Assembly: GCF_002119685.1 (NCBI RefSeq)
Contig: NZ_CP021108.1
Span: 4,092,001-4,156,000, forward strand
Reading direction: 5' to 3'
Length of the DNA stretch: 64,000 nt
Origin: Bordetella genomosp. 8
Lineage (GTDB): Bacteria > Pseudomonadota > Gammaproteobacteria > Burkholderiales > Burkholderiaceae_B
In this document: piece after piece, positions 1 to 8,972 of the stretch
Layout: each line of letters opens with the position of its first letter
Position numbering within the stretch: position 1 is the first letter of the stretch
Notes under the pieces: model-generated
Told to the model about the DNA's origin: nothing
The model's database searches: none
Seen by the model: the letters and a program-made list of their open reading frames with translations, nothing else
Translations under genes and position numbers: made by a program

Positions 1-1232
1 GCCATCGTGGCGTCGCTCTGGATCCCGCCCAGCAGGTCGGCGGCCTTGGCCGGGTCGGCCGTCATGGCTTGCAACGCGTCGGCGATGGCGCCGGCGACCT
101 CGCCGAAGCTGGCGCGGCCCTGCGCCGTGCGGATGCCGTCGCGCGGCACGAAGATATTCTGCGGCGCCGTGCACATCTGCCCGCTGTAGAGCGTCAAGGA
201 AAACGCCAGGTTGCGCGCCACGGACTTCAGGTCGTCGACCGAGTCGACGATGACGGTGTTGATCCCGGACTTCTCGGTATACACCTGCGCCTGGCGGGCG
301 TGCTGTTCCAGCCATTCGCCATTGGCCTTGCTGCCCGTGAAATCGACGATCTTCACGCGCGGATGGGTGGCCAGCACCTGGGCGGTATCGTCGCCCAGCG
401 CGTGCGGCGCCAGCAGCACCGTGTCCGGGTCGAAGCCGGCCTCGGCCAGGACTTCGCGCGCGATGCGCACGGTGATCGCCAGCGGCAGGATGGCCGTGGG
501 ATGGGGCTTGACGATGACCGTATTGCCGGTCGCCAGGCTGGCGAACAGGCCGGGGTAGCCATTCCAGGTCGGGAAGGTGGAGCAGCCGATGACCAGAGCG
601 ATGCCGCGCGGCACGAGGGTGAAATGCTTTTCCATGCGCAGCGGATCCTGCTTGCCCTGCGGCTTCTCCCAGAGCACCTGTTCCGGGATGCGCGACATTT
701 CCTGCCAGGCATAGGCCACCGCTTCCAGGCCGCGGTCCTGCGCATGCGGCCCACCGGCCTGGAAGGCCATCATGTACCCCTGGCCCGTCGTGTGCTGCAC
801 CGCGTGGGCGATCTCGAAGCTGGCGCGGTTCAGGCGCTGCAGGATCTCCAGCGACACGCCCACCCAGGCGCGCGGACCGGCATGGCGCCAGGTTTCCAGC
901 GCACGGCCGGAAGCCGCCACCAGTTGCTCGGGATTCAGGCGGGGATAGCTGATGTGCAGGTCGAAGCCGAAGGGCGAACGCTCTCCGCCCGCCATGCGGT
1001 CCGCGCCGGCGACCCGCAGCGGGAAATCGGCGCCGCGCAGGGATTCGAAAGCCTGCCGGCCCGCATCGCCGGCGGTCTCGCCATAATTGCGTGGACTGGG
1101 CGATTCCGGATACGGCGTCCAGTATTCGCGGGTCGCGGCGGCGTGCACGGCACGGTCGAGCAGCTCGCGGTGGCGTTCGAAAAAGTCTGTGGTGCTGGTG
1201 GCGTTCAGATCCGGGGTTGCAGCGGCGGTCAC
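1..1232 (-). CDS. paaN: PaaN, phenylacetate-pathway aldehyde dehydrogenase (3' end off window)
   Basis: Partial gene: about 410 codons are visible and the C-terminal end lies left of base 1. The product belongs to the aldehyde dehydrogenase superfamily and is the PaaN type that oxidises the semialdehyde made on ring cleavage of oxepin-CoA in phenylacetate degradation. Visible motifs are VIGCSTFPTWNGYPG (from about residue 214), VDFTGSKANGEW (about 296) and the catalytic Cys in SGQMCTAPQ (about residue 354). No MaoC hydratase domain can be judged because the C-terminus is missing. I chose the GTG at 1232 because GAGGAG sits 6 bases upstream and no nearby ATG fits. It follows paaE by 74 bases and is probably the last visible gene of the paa operon. 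Confidence 0.85.
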   Translation of the reverse strand, partial: MTAAATPDLNATSTTDFFERHRELLDRAVHAAATREYWTPYPESPSPRNYGETAGDAGRQAFESLRGADFPLRVAGADRMAGGERSPFGFDLHISYPRLNPEQLVAASGRALETWRHAGPRAWVGVSLEILQRLNRASFEIAHAVQHTTGQGYMMAFQAGGPHAQDRGLEAVAYAWQEMSRIPEQVLWEKPQGKQDPLRMEKHFTLVPRGIALVIGCSTFPTWNGYPGLFASLATGNTVIVKPHPTAILPLAITVRIAREVLAEAGFDPDTVLLAPHALGDDTAQVLATHPRVKIVDFTGSKANGEWLEQHARQAQVYTEKSGINTVIVDSVDDLKSVARNLAFSLTLYSGQMCTAPQNIFVPRDGIRTAQGRASFGEVAGAIADALQAMTADPAKAADLLGGIQSDATM

Positions 1233-1306
1233 GGTAGTCTCCTCGATAATTTTCCAGCGGCGCGGCGCCCCATGGCGCGCGGCCGATCCGGCTTCAGCCG
1301 GCGCGC

Positions 1307-2383
1307 TCAGGTTTCCTGGTCGAAATCCAGTACCAGCGTGTCGCTGACCGGATAACTCTGGCAACTCAATACAAAGCCCCGGGCGACTTCATAGTCTTCC
1401 AGCGCAAAATTCGCATCCATATCGACTTCGCCTTCCACCACCTTGCAGCGGCAGGTGGAACAGACCCCGCCCTTGCAGGAATAAGGCAGCTCTATCCCCT
1501 GCGCCAACGCGGCGTCCAGCACGCTGTCGCGGTTCTTGTCGATGGTGAAGCCGCGGCTGTGGCCGTCCTGTATCACGGTGACGCGGCACTGCGCCTGCCC
1601 GGGAGCCGCCGCGCGCGACCGCGGCCCCTGCGCCGCGCGCGGCGCGCCGAACAACTCGAACTTGATGCGCTCGCGCGGAAAGCCCAGGCGCTGCAGCGTG
1701 GGAACGACGTCTTCCACCATGGCTTGCGGCCCGCACAGGAAAACATAATCGACGTCGCGCAGGCGCAACCACTGGGTCAGCAGGCTTTCCACCTTGGCGC
1801 CGTCGAGCCTGCCGTTGAACAGCTCGATGTCCTGGGCTTCGCGGCTCATGACGTGGCATAGCGAGAAGCGCGCCATATAGGTGTTCTTCAGGTCCTCCAG
1901 CGCCTCGCGAAACAGCACGGACGATGACGCGCGGTTGCCATAGAACAGGGTGAAACGGCTGTCCGGCTCCGTGGCCAGCGCGGTCTTGACCAGCGAATAC
2001 ACCGGCGTGATCCCGCTGCCCACCGCGAACGCGACGTAGTGCCGGGCGTTCCGCGGCGCGAACTCGACCGTGAATTCACCGTCGGGCGGCATCACGTCGA
2101 GCACGGCTCCCGCTTGCAGCTCGCGGTTCGCCCAACTGGAAAATGCGCCGTCATCCACGCGCTTGATGGCCACCCGCAAGGCACCGTCGCCCGGGGAGGA
2201 GCAGATCGAATACGAGCGCCGCAGCTCTTCTCCGGCCACCCGCGTGCGCAGGGTCAGGTACTGGCCGGGGCGGAATGCGAAGTCCTGCGCCAGCGGCGCG
2301 GGCAGGTCGAAGGTCAGGACCACCGCGTCGCGCGTATCGCGCGCCACGTCGATGACCTTGAGCGGATGGAAGGAACTGGCCAT
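1307..2383 (-). CDS. paaE: Phenylacetyl-CoA 1,2-epoxidase reductase subunit PaaE
   Basis: The 358-residue product is the electron-transfer subunit of the phenylacetyl-CoA epoxidase, passing electrons from NADPH through FAD and a 2Fe-2S cluster to the diiron subunit PaaA. The N-terminal half is a ferredoxin-reductase-like FAD/NAD(P) module with RSYSICSSPGDG and the GSGITPVYSL pyridine-nucleotide motif. The C-terminal plant-type ferredoxin domain carries CKGGVCSTC and a distal Cys in LSCQSY, four Cys in all for the cluster. The start is ATG 2383, 13 bases after the paaD stop, so the two genes are likely co-translated. Length and domain order match the family. Confidence 0.93.
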   Translation of the reverse strand: MASSFHPLKVIDVARDTRDAVVLTFDLPAPLAQDFAFRPGQYLTLRTRVAGEELRRSYSICSSPGDGALRVAIKRVDDGAFSSWANRELQAGAVLDVMPPDGEFTVEFAPRNARHYVAFAVGSGITPVYSLVKTALATEPDSRFTLFYGNRASSSVLFREALEDLKNTYMARFSLCHVMSREAQDIELFNGRLDGAKVESLLTQWLRLRDVDYVFLCGPQAMVEDVVPTLQRLGFPRERIKFELFGAPRAAQGPRSRAAAPGQAQCRVTVIQDGHSRGFTIDKNRDSVLDAALAQGIELPYSCKGGVCSTCRCKVVEGEVDMDANFALEDYEVARGFVLSCQSYPVSDTLVLDFDQET

Positions 2384-2396
2384 GGCGTCCGGGCCT

Positions 2397-2915
2397 TCAA
2401 TGGGACTTGAAATAATCGAATGGTTCGCGGCACGCGTTGCAGCGGTACAGCGCGCGGCAGGACGTCGCGCCGAAGCCGCTGAGCATGCGCGTGTCGGCGG
2501 ATCCGCAATGCGGACACGGTACGGCGGGCGCCGCGCGCCGTGCGATGCCGGAGACGTCGATGGCGCGCTCCACCGGCGGCGCGATGCCTTCGGCCAGCAA
2601 GGCCAGGCGCCCCCGCTCGGTCAGCCAGTCTGTGGTCCAGGCCGGTGCCAGCCGCGTGCGCACCGCCACGGCGGCAATGCCCTGCCCATGCAGGGCGCGT
2701 TCGATATCCTGCGTGATCTCACGCATGGCCGGACAGCCCGAATAGGTGGGCGTGATGGTGACGACGCAGACGGGCGCCTCGTCCGGCCCTTCCCAGGCGA
2801 TGTCGCGCACGATGCCCAGGTCCATGATGGACACGGCCGGCATCTCCGGATCGCGCACGGCGTCCAGGCAACGGGCGATACGGTCCAGCGCTATCCTGTC
2901 TGCCGTCGCTACCAT
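2397..2915 (-). CDS. paaD: Phenylacetyl-CoA epoxidase accessory subunit PaaD
   Basis: The product is 172 residues long. It has an N-terminal MIP18/DUF59-like domain (DPEMPAVSIMDLGIV, TYSGCPAM) and a C-terminal zinc-ribbon-like segment CPHCGS...CRALYRCNAC. PaaD is needed for the epoxidase and, by analogy with MIP18/SufT proteins, is thought to help Fe-S or metal maturation; that role is family knowledge, not visible here. The ATG at 2915 overlaps the paaC stop by 7 bases (ATGGTAG), a sign of translational coupling. The same frame stays open upstream of 2915, but that stretch lies inside paaC and is not conserved PaaD sequence. Confidence 0.9.
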   Translation of the reverse strand: MVATADRIALDRIARCLDAVRDPEMPAVSIMDLGIVRDIAWEGPDEAPVCVVTITPTYSGCPAMREITQDIERALHGQGIAAVAVRTRLAPAWTTDWLTERGRLALLAEGIAPPVERAIDVSGIARRAAPAVPCPHCGSADTRMLSGFGATSCRALYRCNACREPFDYFKSH

Positions 2916-3673
2916 GTGGCCCCCGGGTAGGCGCGCTGCAGGAACTGCATTTCCGCCAACAGCGGCCCCAGGGCCTCGCTGTGCCGGCCCTGGCGTCCAC
3001 CGCGATAGGCCGGGTGGCCGGCCAGATCCTCGCGCGGCACGGTGAGCGTGGCTTCTTCCAGCACCGCTTGCACCTGGGCCAGCCAAGGTGCGCGCAATTC
3101 CGCCAGGGTACAGGCGATGCCGCGGCGGGCCGCCTCCGCGTCGACATCGTCGTCGACGAAGAGTTCGCCGGTGTATGGCCAAACGCGGTCCACCGCGGCC
3201 TGCATGCGTTCATGGCTTTCATCGGTGCCGTCGCCCAGGCGCACGACGATATCGGCCGAACGGCGCGCGTGATAGGCCGCTTCCTTAACCGATTTCTCGG
3301 CGATCGCGGCCACGCGCGGCTCCGAGGATTTCACCAGCCGCTCCAGCAGGAAGTAATGCCAGGCATCGAAGAAGAACTGGCGCGCCATGGTGTCGGCGTA
3401 GTCGCCGTTGGGCCGCTCCACCAGCAGCGCGTTGCGGAAATCGTGCGCGTCTCGCAGATAGGCCAGCTGGTCCTCGTCGCGGCCGGCGCCTTCGGCCTCG
3501 CCGGCCAGCGTCAGCCACAGGCGCGCCTGGCCCAGCAGGTCCAGCGCCGTGTTGGTCAGGGCCAGGTCCTCTTCCAGGATGGGACCATGGCCGCACCAGG
3601 CGGACAGCCGCTGCGACAGTATCAACGTGGTGTCGCCCATGCGCAATGCGAAATCGAACAGGCAGCGATCCAT
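2909..3673 (-). CDS. paaC: Phenylacetyl-CoA epoxidase structural subunit PaaC
   Basis: The 254-residue product is the non-catalytic partner that forms the PaaAC core of the multicomponent epoxidase. It has the diagnostic features of the family, among them LRMGDTTLILSQRLSAWCGHGP near the N-terminus, LGQARLWL, and the long helical segment with FFFDAWHYFLLERL. It lacks the full diiron ligand set of PaaA, as expected. The start is ATG 3673, 8 bases downstream of the paaB stop. Position between paaB and paaD matches the standard paaABCDE order. Confidence 0.93.
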   Translation of the reverse strand: MDRCLFDFALRMGDTTLILSQRLSAWCGHGPILEEDLALTNTALDLLGQARLWLTLAGEAEGAGRDEDQLAYLRDAHDFRNALLVERPNGDYADTMARQFFFDAWHYFLLERLVKSSEPRVAAIAEKSVKEAAYHARRSADIVVRLGDGTDESHERMQAAVDRVWPYTGELFVDDDVDAEAARRGIACTLAELRAPWLAQVQAVLEEATLTVPREDLAGHPAYRGGRQGRHSEALGPLLAEMQFLQRAYPGATW

Positions 3674-3681
3674 GGCGTGGC

Positions 3682-3969
3682 CTACATATGCTTGACTTCG
3701 TCAGGCATCGGAAAGAAGGTCGGATGCCGGTAGACCTTGCCGCGCGCGGGATCGAACAAGGCCTGCTTGTCGTCCGGATCGCTCGCCACGATGTCCGTCG
3801 CCCGCACCACCCAGATGCTGGTGCCCTCGTTGCGGCGGGTGTAGACGTCGCGCGCGTTCATCAGGGCCATTTCGGCGTCCGGCGCGTGCAGGCTGCCGAC
3901 GTGCTTGTGGGCCAAGCCGTGCTGGCCGCGAATGAAGACTTCCCACAAAGGCCAGTGCTTGTCGTCCAT
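3682..3969 (-). CDS. paaB: Phenylacetyl-CoA epoxidase subunit PaaB
   Basis: A small protein of 95 residues that bridges PaaAC heterodimers in the epoxidase complex. It begins MDDKHWPLWEVFIRG and contains HVGSLHAPDAEMALMNARDVYTRR and KVYRHPTFF, all typical of PaaB. ATG 3969 gives the usual length for the family; a GTG at 3981 would add four residues (VSTH), and neither start has a strong Shine-Dalgarno sequence. It lies 36 bases after paaA. Confidence 0.92.
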   Translation of the reverse strand: MDDKHWPLWEVFIRGQHGLAHKHVGSLHAPDAEMALMNARDVYTRRNEGTSIWVVRATDIVASDPDDKQALFDPARGKVYRHPTFFPMPDEVKHM

Positions 3970-4005
3970 ATGCGTGCTCACTTCGGGTTGCAGGGCGGCG
4001 CGCCG

Positions 4006-4986
4006 TCAGGCGGCCTTGCGTTGGCGCTGTTTTTCGGCGTGGGCGACCATGGCGTCGCGTACCCAGGCGCCCTCTTCGTGGGCGCGCACGCGCGCCTGCA
4101 GGCGTTCGCGATTGCAGGGCCCGTGGCCGTCCAGCACCTCTCGGAACTCGGCCCAATCGATTTCGCCGAAGTCGTAATGGCCGCGCTCCGCATTCCAGCG
4201 CAGGGCGGGATCGGGGACAGTCAAGCCCAGGTATTCCGCCTGCGGCACCGTCTGGTCCACCATCTTCTGGCGTAACTCGTCGTTGGAAAACAGCTTGATG
4301 CGCCAGCGCATCGAGCGCGCGCTATTGGTCGATTCGGCGTCCGGCGGACCGAACATCATCAAGGCGGGCCACCACCAGCGGTTCAAGGCGTCCTGGCACA
4401 TGGCCTTCTGCTCCGGCGTGCCGTGCAGGCACATCTGGATCAGCAGGTCGTAGCCCTGGCGCTGGTGGAAGGATTCCTCCTTGCATATCCGCACCATGGC
4501 GCGGGCATAGGGACCATAGGAACAGCGGCACAGCGGGATCTGGTTGATGATGGCCGAGCCATCCACCAGCCAGCCGATCATGCCGATGTCGGCCCATGTC
4601 AGCGTGGGGTAATTGAAGATGGTCGAATACTTGGCCTTGCCGCTGTGCAGGTCGGCGATCATTTCGTCGCGCGACGTACCCAGGGTTTCAGCCGCGCTGT
4701 AGAGATACAGCCCATGCCCGCATTCGTCCTGCACCTTGGCCAGCAGGATGGCCTTGCGCATGAGCGTCGGGGCGCGCGAGATCCAGTTGCCTTCCGGCAG
4801 CATGCCGACGATTTCGGAATGGGCATGCTGGGAAATCTGCCGGACCAGGGTGCGCCGGTAGGCGTCCGGCATGGCGTCACGCGCCTCGATGCGCACGCCG
4901 GCGTCGATGCGCTGTTCGAAGGCGGCCTCCACCGGGTCGGTGACGCCGGCGGCGATCGCCATGGGTTCAGGCGCGTGCGCGTCCAT
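4006..4986 (-). CDS. paaA: Phenylacetyl-CoA 1,2-epoxidase catalytic subunit PaaA
   Basis: The 326-residue catalytic subunit carries the carboxylate-bridged diiron centre that epoxidises the ring of phenylacetyl-CoA. Supporting segments are [34 protein letters not shown] (metal-ligand helix) and [14 protein letters not shown]. The start was set at ATG 4986, which is preceded by CAGGAGACACATC; an open stretch upstream to 5028 lacks conserved sequence. It is the first gene of the paa operon and faces paaX across a short control region. The C-terminal tail [10 protein letters not shown] is lysine/arginine-rich. Confidence 0.94.
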   Translation of the reverse strand: MDAHAPEPMAIAAGVTDPVEAAFEQRIDAGVRIEARDAMPDAYRRTLVRQISQHAHSEIVGMLPEGNWISRAPTLMRKAILLAKVQDECGHGLYLYSAAETLGTSRDEMIADLHSGKAKYSTIFNYPTLTWADIGMIGWLVDGSAIINQIPLCRCSYGPYARAMVRICKEESFHQRQGYDLLIQMCLHGTPEQKAMCQDALNRWWWPALMMFGPPDAESTNSARSMRWRIKLFSNDELRQKMVDQTVPQAEYLGLTVPDPALRWNAERGHYDFGEIDWAEFREVLDGHGPCNRERLQARVRAHEEGAWVRDAMVAHAEKQRQRKAA

Positions 4987-5059
4987 GATGTGTCTCCTGC
5001 CTGGGCCGTCCGCCGGAGCGGAGGCCAAACGGTTCTTGATGCCGATAAGCTGTACGGCG

Positions 5060-5088
5060 ATTATTTAATACAGAAATTCGTCTGTCAA
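5060..5088 (-). promoter_or_regulatory. paaA promoter, near-consensus sigma-70
   Basis: Read on the minus strand, a perfect -35 TTGACA (5083-5088) is followed after 17 bases by AATAAT (5060-5065). The predicted transcript would begin roughly 65-70 bases upstream of the paaA start. The promoter is interleaved with the inverted repeat at 5068-5102, so a bound repressor would block it. Confidence 0.7.
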
Positions 5089-5102
5089 ACGCATTTCTGT
5101 AT
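5068..5102. promoter_or_regulatory. Inverted repeat, likely PaaX operator
   Basis: ATACAGAAAT (5068-5077) is repeated as its exact reverse complement ATTTCTGTAT (5093-5102), with a 15-base spacer. One arm lies between the -35 and -10 of the paaA promoter; the other lies just upstream of the -35. PaaX-family repressors bind spaced palindromes and release on binding phenylacetyl-CoA. Assignment to PaaX rests on the adjacent divergent paaX gene. Confidence 0.6.
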
Positions 5103-5156
5103 CACATTGGATTTATGTATCATGTCGCGTCATCCCGATAGCCTCCTCCGCCCTCC

Positions 5157-6098
5157 ATGGCCCCTGCCGCGTCCGCGCTGGAACGCCTTACCGCCAGACT
5201 GATCAAGGCGGACCCGCCGCGCGCCAAGTCGCTGTGCGTCAGCCTGCTGGGCGACGCCATCGAGCCGCACGGCGGGGCGATCTGGCTGGGCGACCTCATC
5301 GCCCTGCTGCGTCCGCTGGGCATCAATGAACGCCTGCTGCGCACCAGCGTGTTCCGGCTGGTCGCGGAAGGCTGGCTGCATGCGGAAAGACAGGGCCGCC
5401 GCAGCCTGTATCGGCTATCGCCGCAGGGGGCGCGCAATACCGCCCATGCCGCGCTGCGCATCTACCAGTCGGTCGAGCCGCCCTGGGACGGCGAATGGAC
5501 GCTGGTGCTCATCCCGCGCATGACCAGCAACGGCCTGGCGGAAAGGACCGAGTTGCGGCGCGCGCTGGAATGGGAGGGCTACGGGATGCTGGCGCCGGGC
5601 GTCTTCGCCCATCCGCGCGCCCGGCCGGCCGCGGCCGGCAGCATCCTGGAATCGTTGGGCATACCGGACAAGGCGCTGGTCCTGGCCGCGCGCGACCTGC
5701 CCGACGTGGGCGCCCTGCCCCTGGCCGCCCTGGCAGAGCAATGCTGGAATCTGCAGGAGCTGGCCGGGCAGTACCGTGAATTCGTCCAGCAGTTCGCGCC
5801 GCTGGAAAAAACCCTGGCAGACGGCGGGGCCGGCGCGCCGGCGGCGGCCTTCGCCGCACGGGTGCTGTTGCTGCATCGCTGGCGCCGGATCGTCTTGCAC
5901 GACCCGCAATTGCCCGCCGGCATGCTGGCGCCGGACTGGCCGGGACACGCGGCGCGCGAGCTCTGCGGGCGCCTGTACTGGGCCTTGTTCGATGCGTCCG
6001 AAGCGCACCTGGCCAGCCTGGCCGGCCATGATGGCGAGCCCCATTTCCGGCCGCTGGCCGCGGAGGCGCTGCTGCGCTTCGGCGGCCGCCAGCCCTAG
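5157..6098 (+). CDS. paaX: PaaX, phenylacetyl-CoA-responsive repressor
   Basis: The 313-residue product is a PaaX-family transcriptional repressor. The N-terminal winged-helix region includes [31 protein letters not shown], and [11 protein letters not shown] follows as the wing. A central PaaX domain has WTLVLIPRM, and the C-terminal domain contains [17 protein letters not shown], a hallmark of the family. It is divergent from paaA and probably represses that operon through the inverted repeat at 5068-5102. ATG 5157 gives the normal family length, but no clear Shine-Dalgarno sequence precedes it. Its stop overlaps the orn stop by 3 bases on the other strand. Confidence 0.92.
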   Translation: MAPAASALERLTARLIKADPPRAKSLCVSLLGDAIEPHGGAIWLGDLIALLRPLGINERLLRTSVFRLVAEGWLHAERQGRRSLYRLSPQGARNTAHAALRIYQSVEPPWDGEWTLVLIPRMTSNGLAERTELRRALEWEGYGMLAPGVFAHPRARPAAAGSILESLGIPDKALVLAARDLPDVGALPLAALAEQCWNLQELAGQYREFVQQFAPLEKTLADGGAGAPAAAFAARVLLLHRWRRIVLHDPQLPAGMLAPDWPGHAARELCGRLYWALFDASEAHLASLAGHDGEPHFRPLAAEALLRFGGRQP

Positions 6099-6640
6099 AC
6101 CTTCAGGAAGTGCTCGCGGTAATGCTTGAGCTCGTCGATGGAATCGTGGATGTCGGCCAGGGCTTCGTGGCGGCTTTTCTTTTCGAAGCTCTTGTAGACG
6201 TCCGGCCGCCAGCGGCGCGCCAGTTCCTTCAGCGTGCTGACGTCCAGGTTGCGGTAATGGAAGAATTGTTCCAGCCGCGGCATGTAGCGGAACATGAACC
6301 GCCGGTCCTGGCTGATGGTGTTGCCGCATAGCGGCGACTTGCCGGCCGGCACGTGCTGCGACAGGAAGGCAATCAGGATATCCTCGGCCTGCGCCTCAGT
6401 GATCGTGGACGCCTTGACCTTGTCGATCAGGCCGCTTTTGCCGTGTGTGGACTTGTTCCAGCTGTCCATGGCGTCCAGCAGGCTGTCGGGCTGGTGTATG
6501 GCCAGCGCCGGGCCTTCGGCCACGACGGTCAGGTCCGGTTCGGTCACGACCACCGCCACTTCGATGATGCGTTCCTTTTCCGGATCGAGGCCGGTCATTT
6601 CCATGTCGAGCCAGACCAGGCGGTTGTCGTTCAGAGCCAT
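6095..6640 (-). CDS. orn: Oligoribonuclease
   Basis: A 181-residue DEDDh 3'-5' exonuclease that degrades 2-5 nucleotide RNAs, including the linear dinucleotide products of cyclic di-GMP breakdown. Exo I motif [20 protein letters not shown] starts at about residue 8, Exo II is in [11 protein letters not shown], and Exo III in [16 protein letters not shown] has the catalytic His and Asp. ATG 6640 gives the family's usual length; the frame is open upstream but without conserved residues. It is convergent with paaX and divergent from the protease gene at 6699. Confidence 0.96.
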   Translation of the reverse strand: MALNDNRLVWLDMEMTGLDPEKERIIEVAVVVTEPDLTVVAEGPALAIHQPDSLLDAMDSWNKSTHGKSGLIDKVKASTITEAQAEDILIAFLSQHVPAGKSPLCGNTISQDRRFMFRYMPRLEQFFHYRNLDVSTLKELARRWRPDVYKSFEKKSRHEALADIHDSIDELKHYREHFLKV

Positions 6641-6698
6641 ATAATTCGCCTTTTGAAAACCCGATTTTCTCATATCGGTTTCCCAGCCCGGATTCCCC

Positions 6699-7949
6699 AT
6701 GCTGACTCTGTTGTTCGTTGCGCTGCTGCTGGTCGATATCAGCGTCAGGCTCTGGCTGTCCACGCGGCAGATCCGCCACGTCGCCCGCCACCGGGACCGC
6801 GTACCGCCCGAATTCGCCGATCGGATCGGCCTGGCAAGCCACCAGCGCGCCGCCGACTATACGGTCGCCCGCGTTCGGCTCGGCATCGTCGAACGGGTAT
6901 TCGATGCCGCCGTTCTGGTGGGCCTGACCCTGCTGGGCGGGCTGCAGGCCATCGACATGCTTGCCGGCTGGCTGACCGACAACGATTTCCTGCACCAGAT
7001 GCTGTTGCTGGTCATCACCGGCCTGCTGCTGGGCGCGTTGGAGTTGCCCTTCACCCTGTGGCGCCAGTTCAGGCTGGAAGCCCGCTTCGGCTTCAACCGG
7101 ATGACGCCGGCGCTGTTCATCTCCGACGCGATCAAGGGGCTGGCGCTCACCGCCATCATCGGGCTGCCCCTGGTCGCCGCCATCCTGTGGCTGATGGGCA
7201 AGGCCGGCACGCTTTGGTGGATCTGGGCCTGGGGCCTGTGGGTCGGCTTCAGCCTGCTGACGCTGCTGCTGTTTCCCATGGTGATCGCCCCACTGTTCAA
7301 CAAGTTCACGCCGCTGGCCGACCAGGATCTGTCCAAGCGCATCGGCCAACTGGTGCAACGCTGCGGCTTCGCCATCAACGGGCTGTTCGTCATGGACGGA
7401 TCGCGCCGCTCCGGGCACGGAAATGCCTATTTCACCGGCTTCGGCAAATCGCGGCGCATCGTTTTCTTCGACACGCTGCTGGCGCGCCTGAACGGCGACG
7501 AAATCGAAGCCGTGCTGGCCCATGAACTGGGCCATTTCGCCCGCCGCCACATCACCCGGCGCATCGCGATCAGCTTCGCCGTGGCGCTGGGCTTTTTCGC
7601 ACTGCTGGGATGGCTGGCGCGCCAGCCCTGGTTCTACGAACAGCTGGGCGTGCTGCCGCGCCTGGACGGCCGCAACGATGCCATGGCCTTGCTGCTGTTC
7701 TTCCTGGTCGTGCCGGTGTTCACCTTCCTGTTCACGCCTATCGCCAGCTGGTATTCGCGACGTGATGAATTCCAGGCGGACGACTACGCCGCGCGCCAGA
7801 GCTCGGCGAAGCAACTGGTGTCGGCGCTGGTCAAGCTGTATGACGACAACGCCGCCACCCTGACGCCGGATCCCGTCCATTCCGCCTTCTATGACAGCCA
7901 TCCGCCGGCGGCGGTGCGCATCCGGCACCTGGGCATGGCCGCCCGATGA
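6699..7949 (+). CDS. M48-family (Ste24-like) membrane zinc metallopeptidase
   Basis: A 416-residue integral-membrane protease of the Ste24/CAAX-protease type. Hydrophobic segments are seen at about residues 1-20, 65-90, 100-120, 145-165, 172-200, 290-305 and 328-350. The zinc motif HELGH is at 275-279 and the downstream Glu ligand lies in DEFQADDYA (about 357). FGFNRMTP and GNAYFTGFG are shared with the family. In bacteria such enzymes have been linked to membrane-protein quality control, but the substrate here is unknown. The stop overlaps the rsgA start (ATGA), a constant linkage in related bacteria as far as I recall. Confidence 0.9.
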   Translation: MLTLLFVALLLVDISVRLWLSTRQIRHVARHRDRVPPEFADRIGLASHQRAADYTVARVRLGIVERVFDAAVLVGLTLLGGLQAIDMLAGWLTDNDFLHQMLLLVITGLLLGALELPFTLWRQFRLEARFGFNRMTPALFISDAIKGLALTAIIGLPLVAAILWLMGKAGTLWWIWAWGLWVGFSLLTLLLFPMVIAPLFNKFTPLADQDLSKRIGQLVQRCGFAINGLFVMDGSRRSGHGNAYFTGFGKSRRIVFFDTLLARLNGDEIEAVLAHELGHFARRHITRRIAISFAVALGFFALLGWLARQPWFYEQLGVLPRLDGRNDAMALLLFFLVVPVFTFLFTPIASWYSRRDEFQADDYAARQSSAKQLVSALVKLYDDNAATLTPDPVHSAFYDSHPPAAVRIRHLGMAAR

Positions 7950-8956
7950 GCCGGCGCGAGCGCCCTGCCCGGCCGGGTCGCCAGGACGGCATGCCGGCCG
8001 CCCGGCCGGACAAGGGCCGGCCCAAGGGTGCCGTCACGACGGATGACGCCCACCCGGACACGCAGGGCCTGCTCGACGGCCGCATCGTCGCGGCCCATGG
8101 CCGCCACTACATCGTCGAAATGGCAGACGGCACGTCGCGGCAATGCTACCCGCGCGGAAAGAAGGCCGGGGCGGCGGTCGGCGATCGCGTCCGCATTGCG
8201 CCGCAGGGCCGGGACGAAGGTGCCATCGAGGAAATCCTGCCGCGCAGCAACCTGCTCTACCGGTCAGACGACATGCGGGCCAAGCAGTTCGCCGCCAACG
8301 TCGACAAGCTGTTCATCGTCGTCGCCGTCGTGCCCACGTTTTCGGACGACCTGGCCGGCCGCGCGCTGGCGGGCGCCTGGAGCGCCGGCATCGCCCCCCG
8401 GATCGTGCTGAACAAAGTCGACCTGCAGGCAGGGCTGGCGGAAGCCAGGGCGCGCCTGGCGCCGCTGGCGCGGCTGGGCGTGCCTGTGCTGGAGGTCAGC
8501 GCCCTGGACGCCGATGCCACCCGACGCACGCTATACCCGGAGATGGCCGGCCACGTCAGCCTGCTGCTGGGCCAGAGCGGCATGGGCAAGTCAACCCTGC
8601 TCAATGACCTGATACCCGGCGCCAATGCAGCCACGCGTGAGCATTCCGCCGCGCTGGACATGGGGCGCCACACCACCACCAGTACGCGCCTGTATCACTT
8701 GCCGGAGGGTGGCGACCTGATCGATTCGCCGGGCTTCCAGGCCTTTGGCCTGCAACACCTGACGCGTGAGGATATCGAGCGTGGCTTCCCTGAATTCGCG
8801 CCGTATGCGGCGCAATGCCGGTTCTACAACTGCACCCATCAGCATGAGCCGGGCTGCGGGGTCCTGCAGGCCCTGGAGCAAGGCCGGATCGATCCGTCGC
8901 GCCATGCGCTGTATCTGCGCATCCTGCACGAGAACGCCGCGGCGCCCCGCTACTGA
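7946..8956 (+). CDS. rsgA: RsgA, small ribosomal subunit biogenesis GTPase
   Basis: A 336-residue circularly permuted GTPase that checks late 30S assembly. The G motifs appear in permuted order: G4 NKVD at 156-159, then the P-loop GQSGMGKST at 209-217, then G3 DSPGF near 260. An OB-fold comes before (about residues 40-110), and a C-terminal zinc knuckle follows, CRFYNCTHQHEPGC (291-304). The first 35 residues are a basic, proline-rich extension. The ATG at 7946 overlaps the protease stop by 4 bases, which suggests translational coupling. Confidence 0.95.
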   Translation: MSRRERPARPGRQDGMPAARPDKGRPKGAVTTDDAHPDTQGLLDGRIVAAHGRHYIVEMADGTSRQCYPRGKKAGAAVGDRVRIAPQGRDEGAIEEILPRSNLLYRSDDMRAKQFAANVDKLFIVVAVVPTFSDDLAGRALAGAWSAGIAPRIVLNKVDLQAGLAEARARLAPLARLGVPVLEVSALDADATRRTLYPEMAGHVSLLLGQSGMGKSTLLNDLIPGANAATREHSAALDMGRHTTTSTRLYHLPEGGDLIDSPGFQAFGLQHLTREDIERGFPEFAPYAAQCRFYNCTHQHEPGCGVLQALEQGRIDPSRHALYLRILHENAAAPRY

Positions 8957-8972
8957 TTGCTGATCCCGCCGC

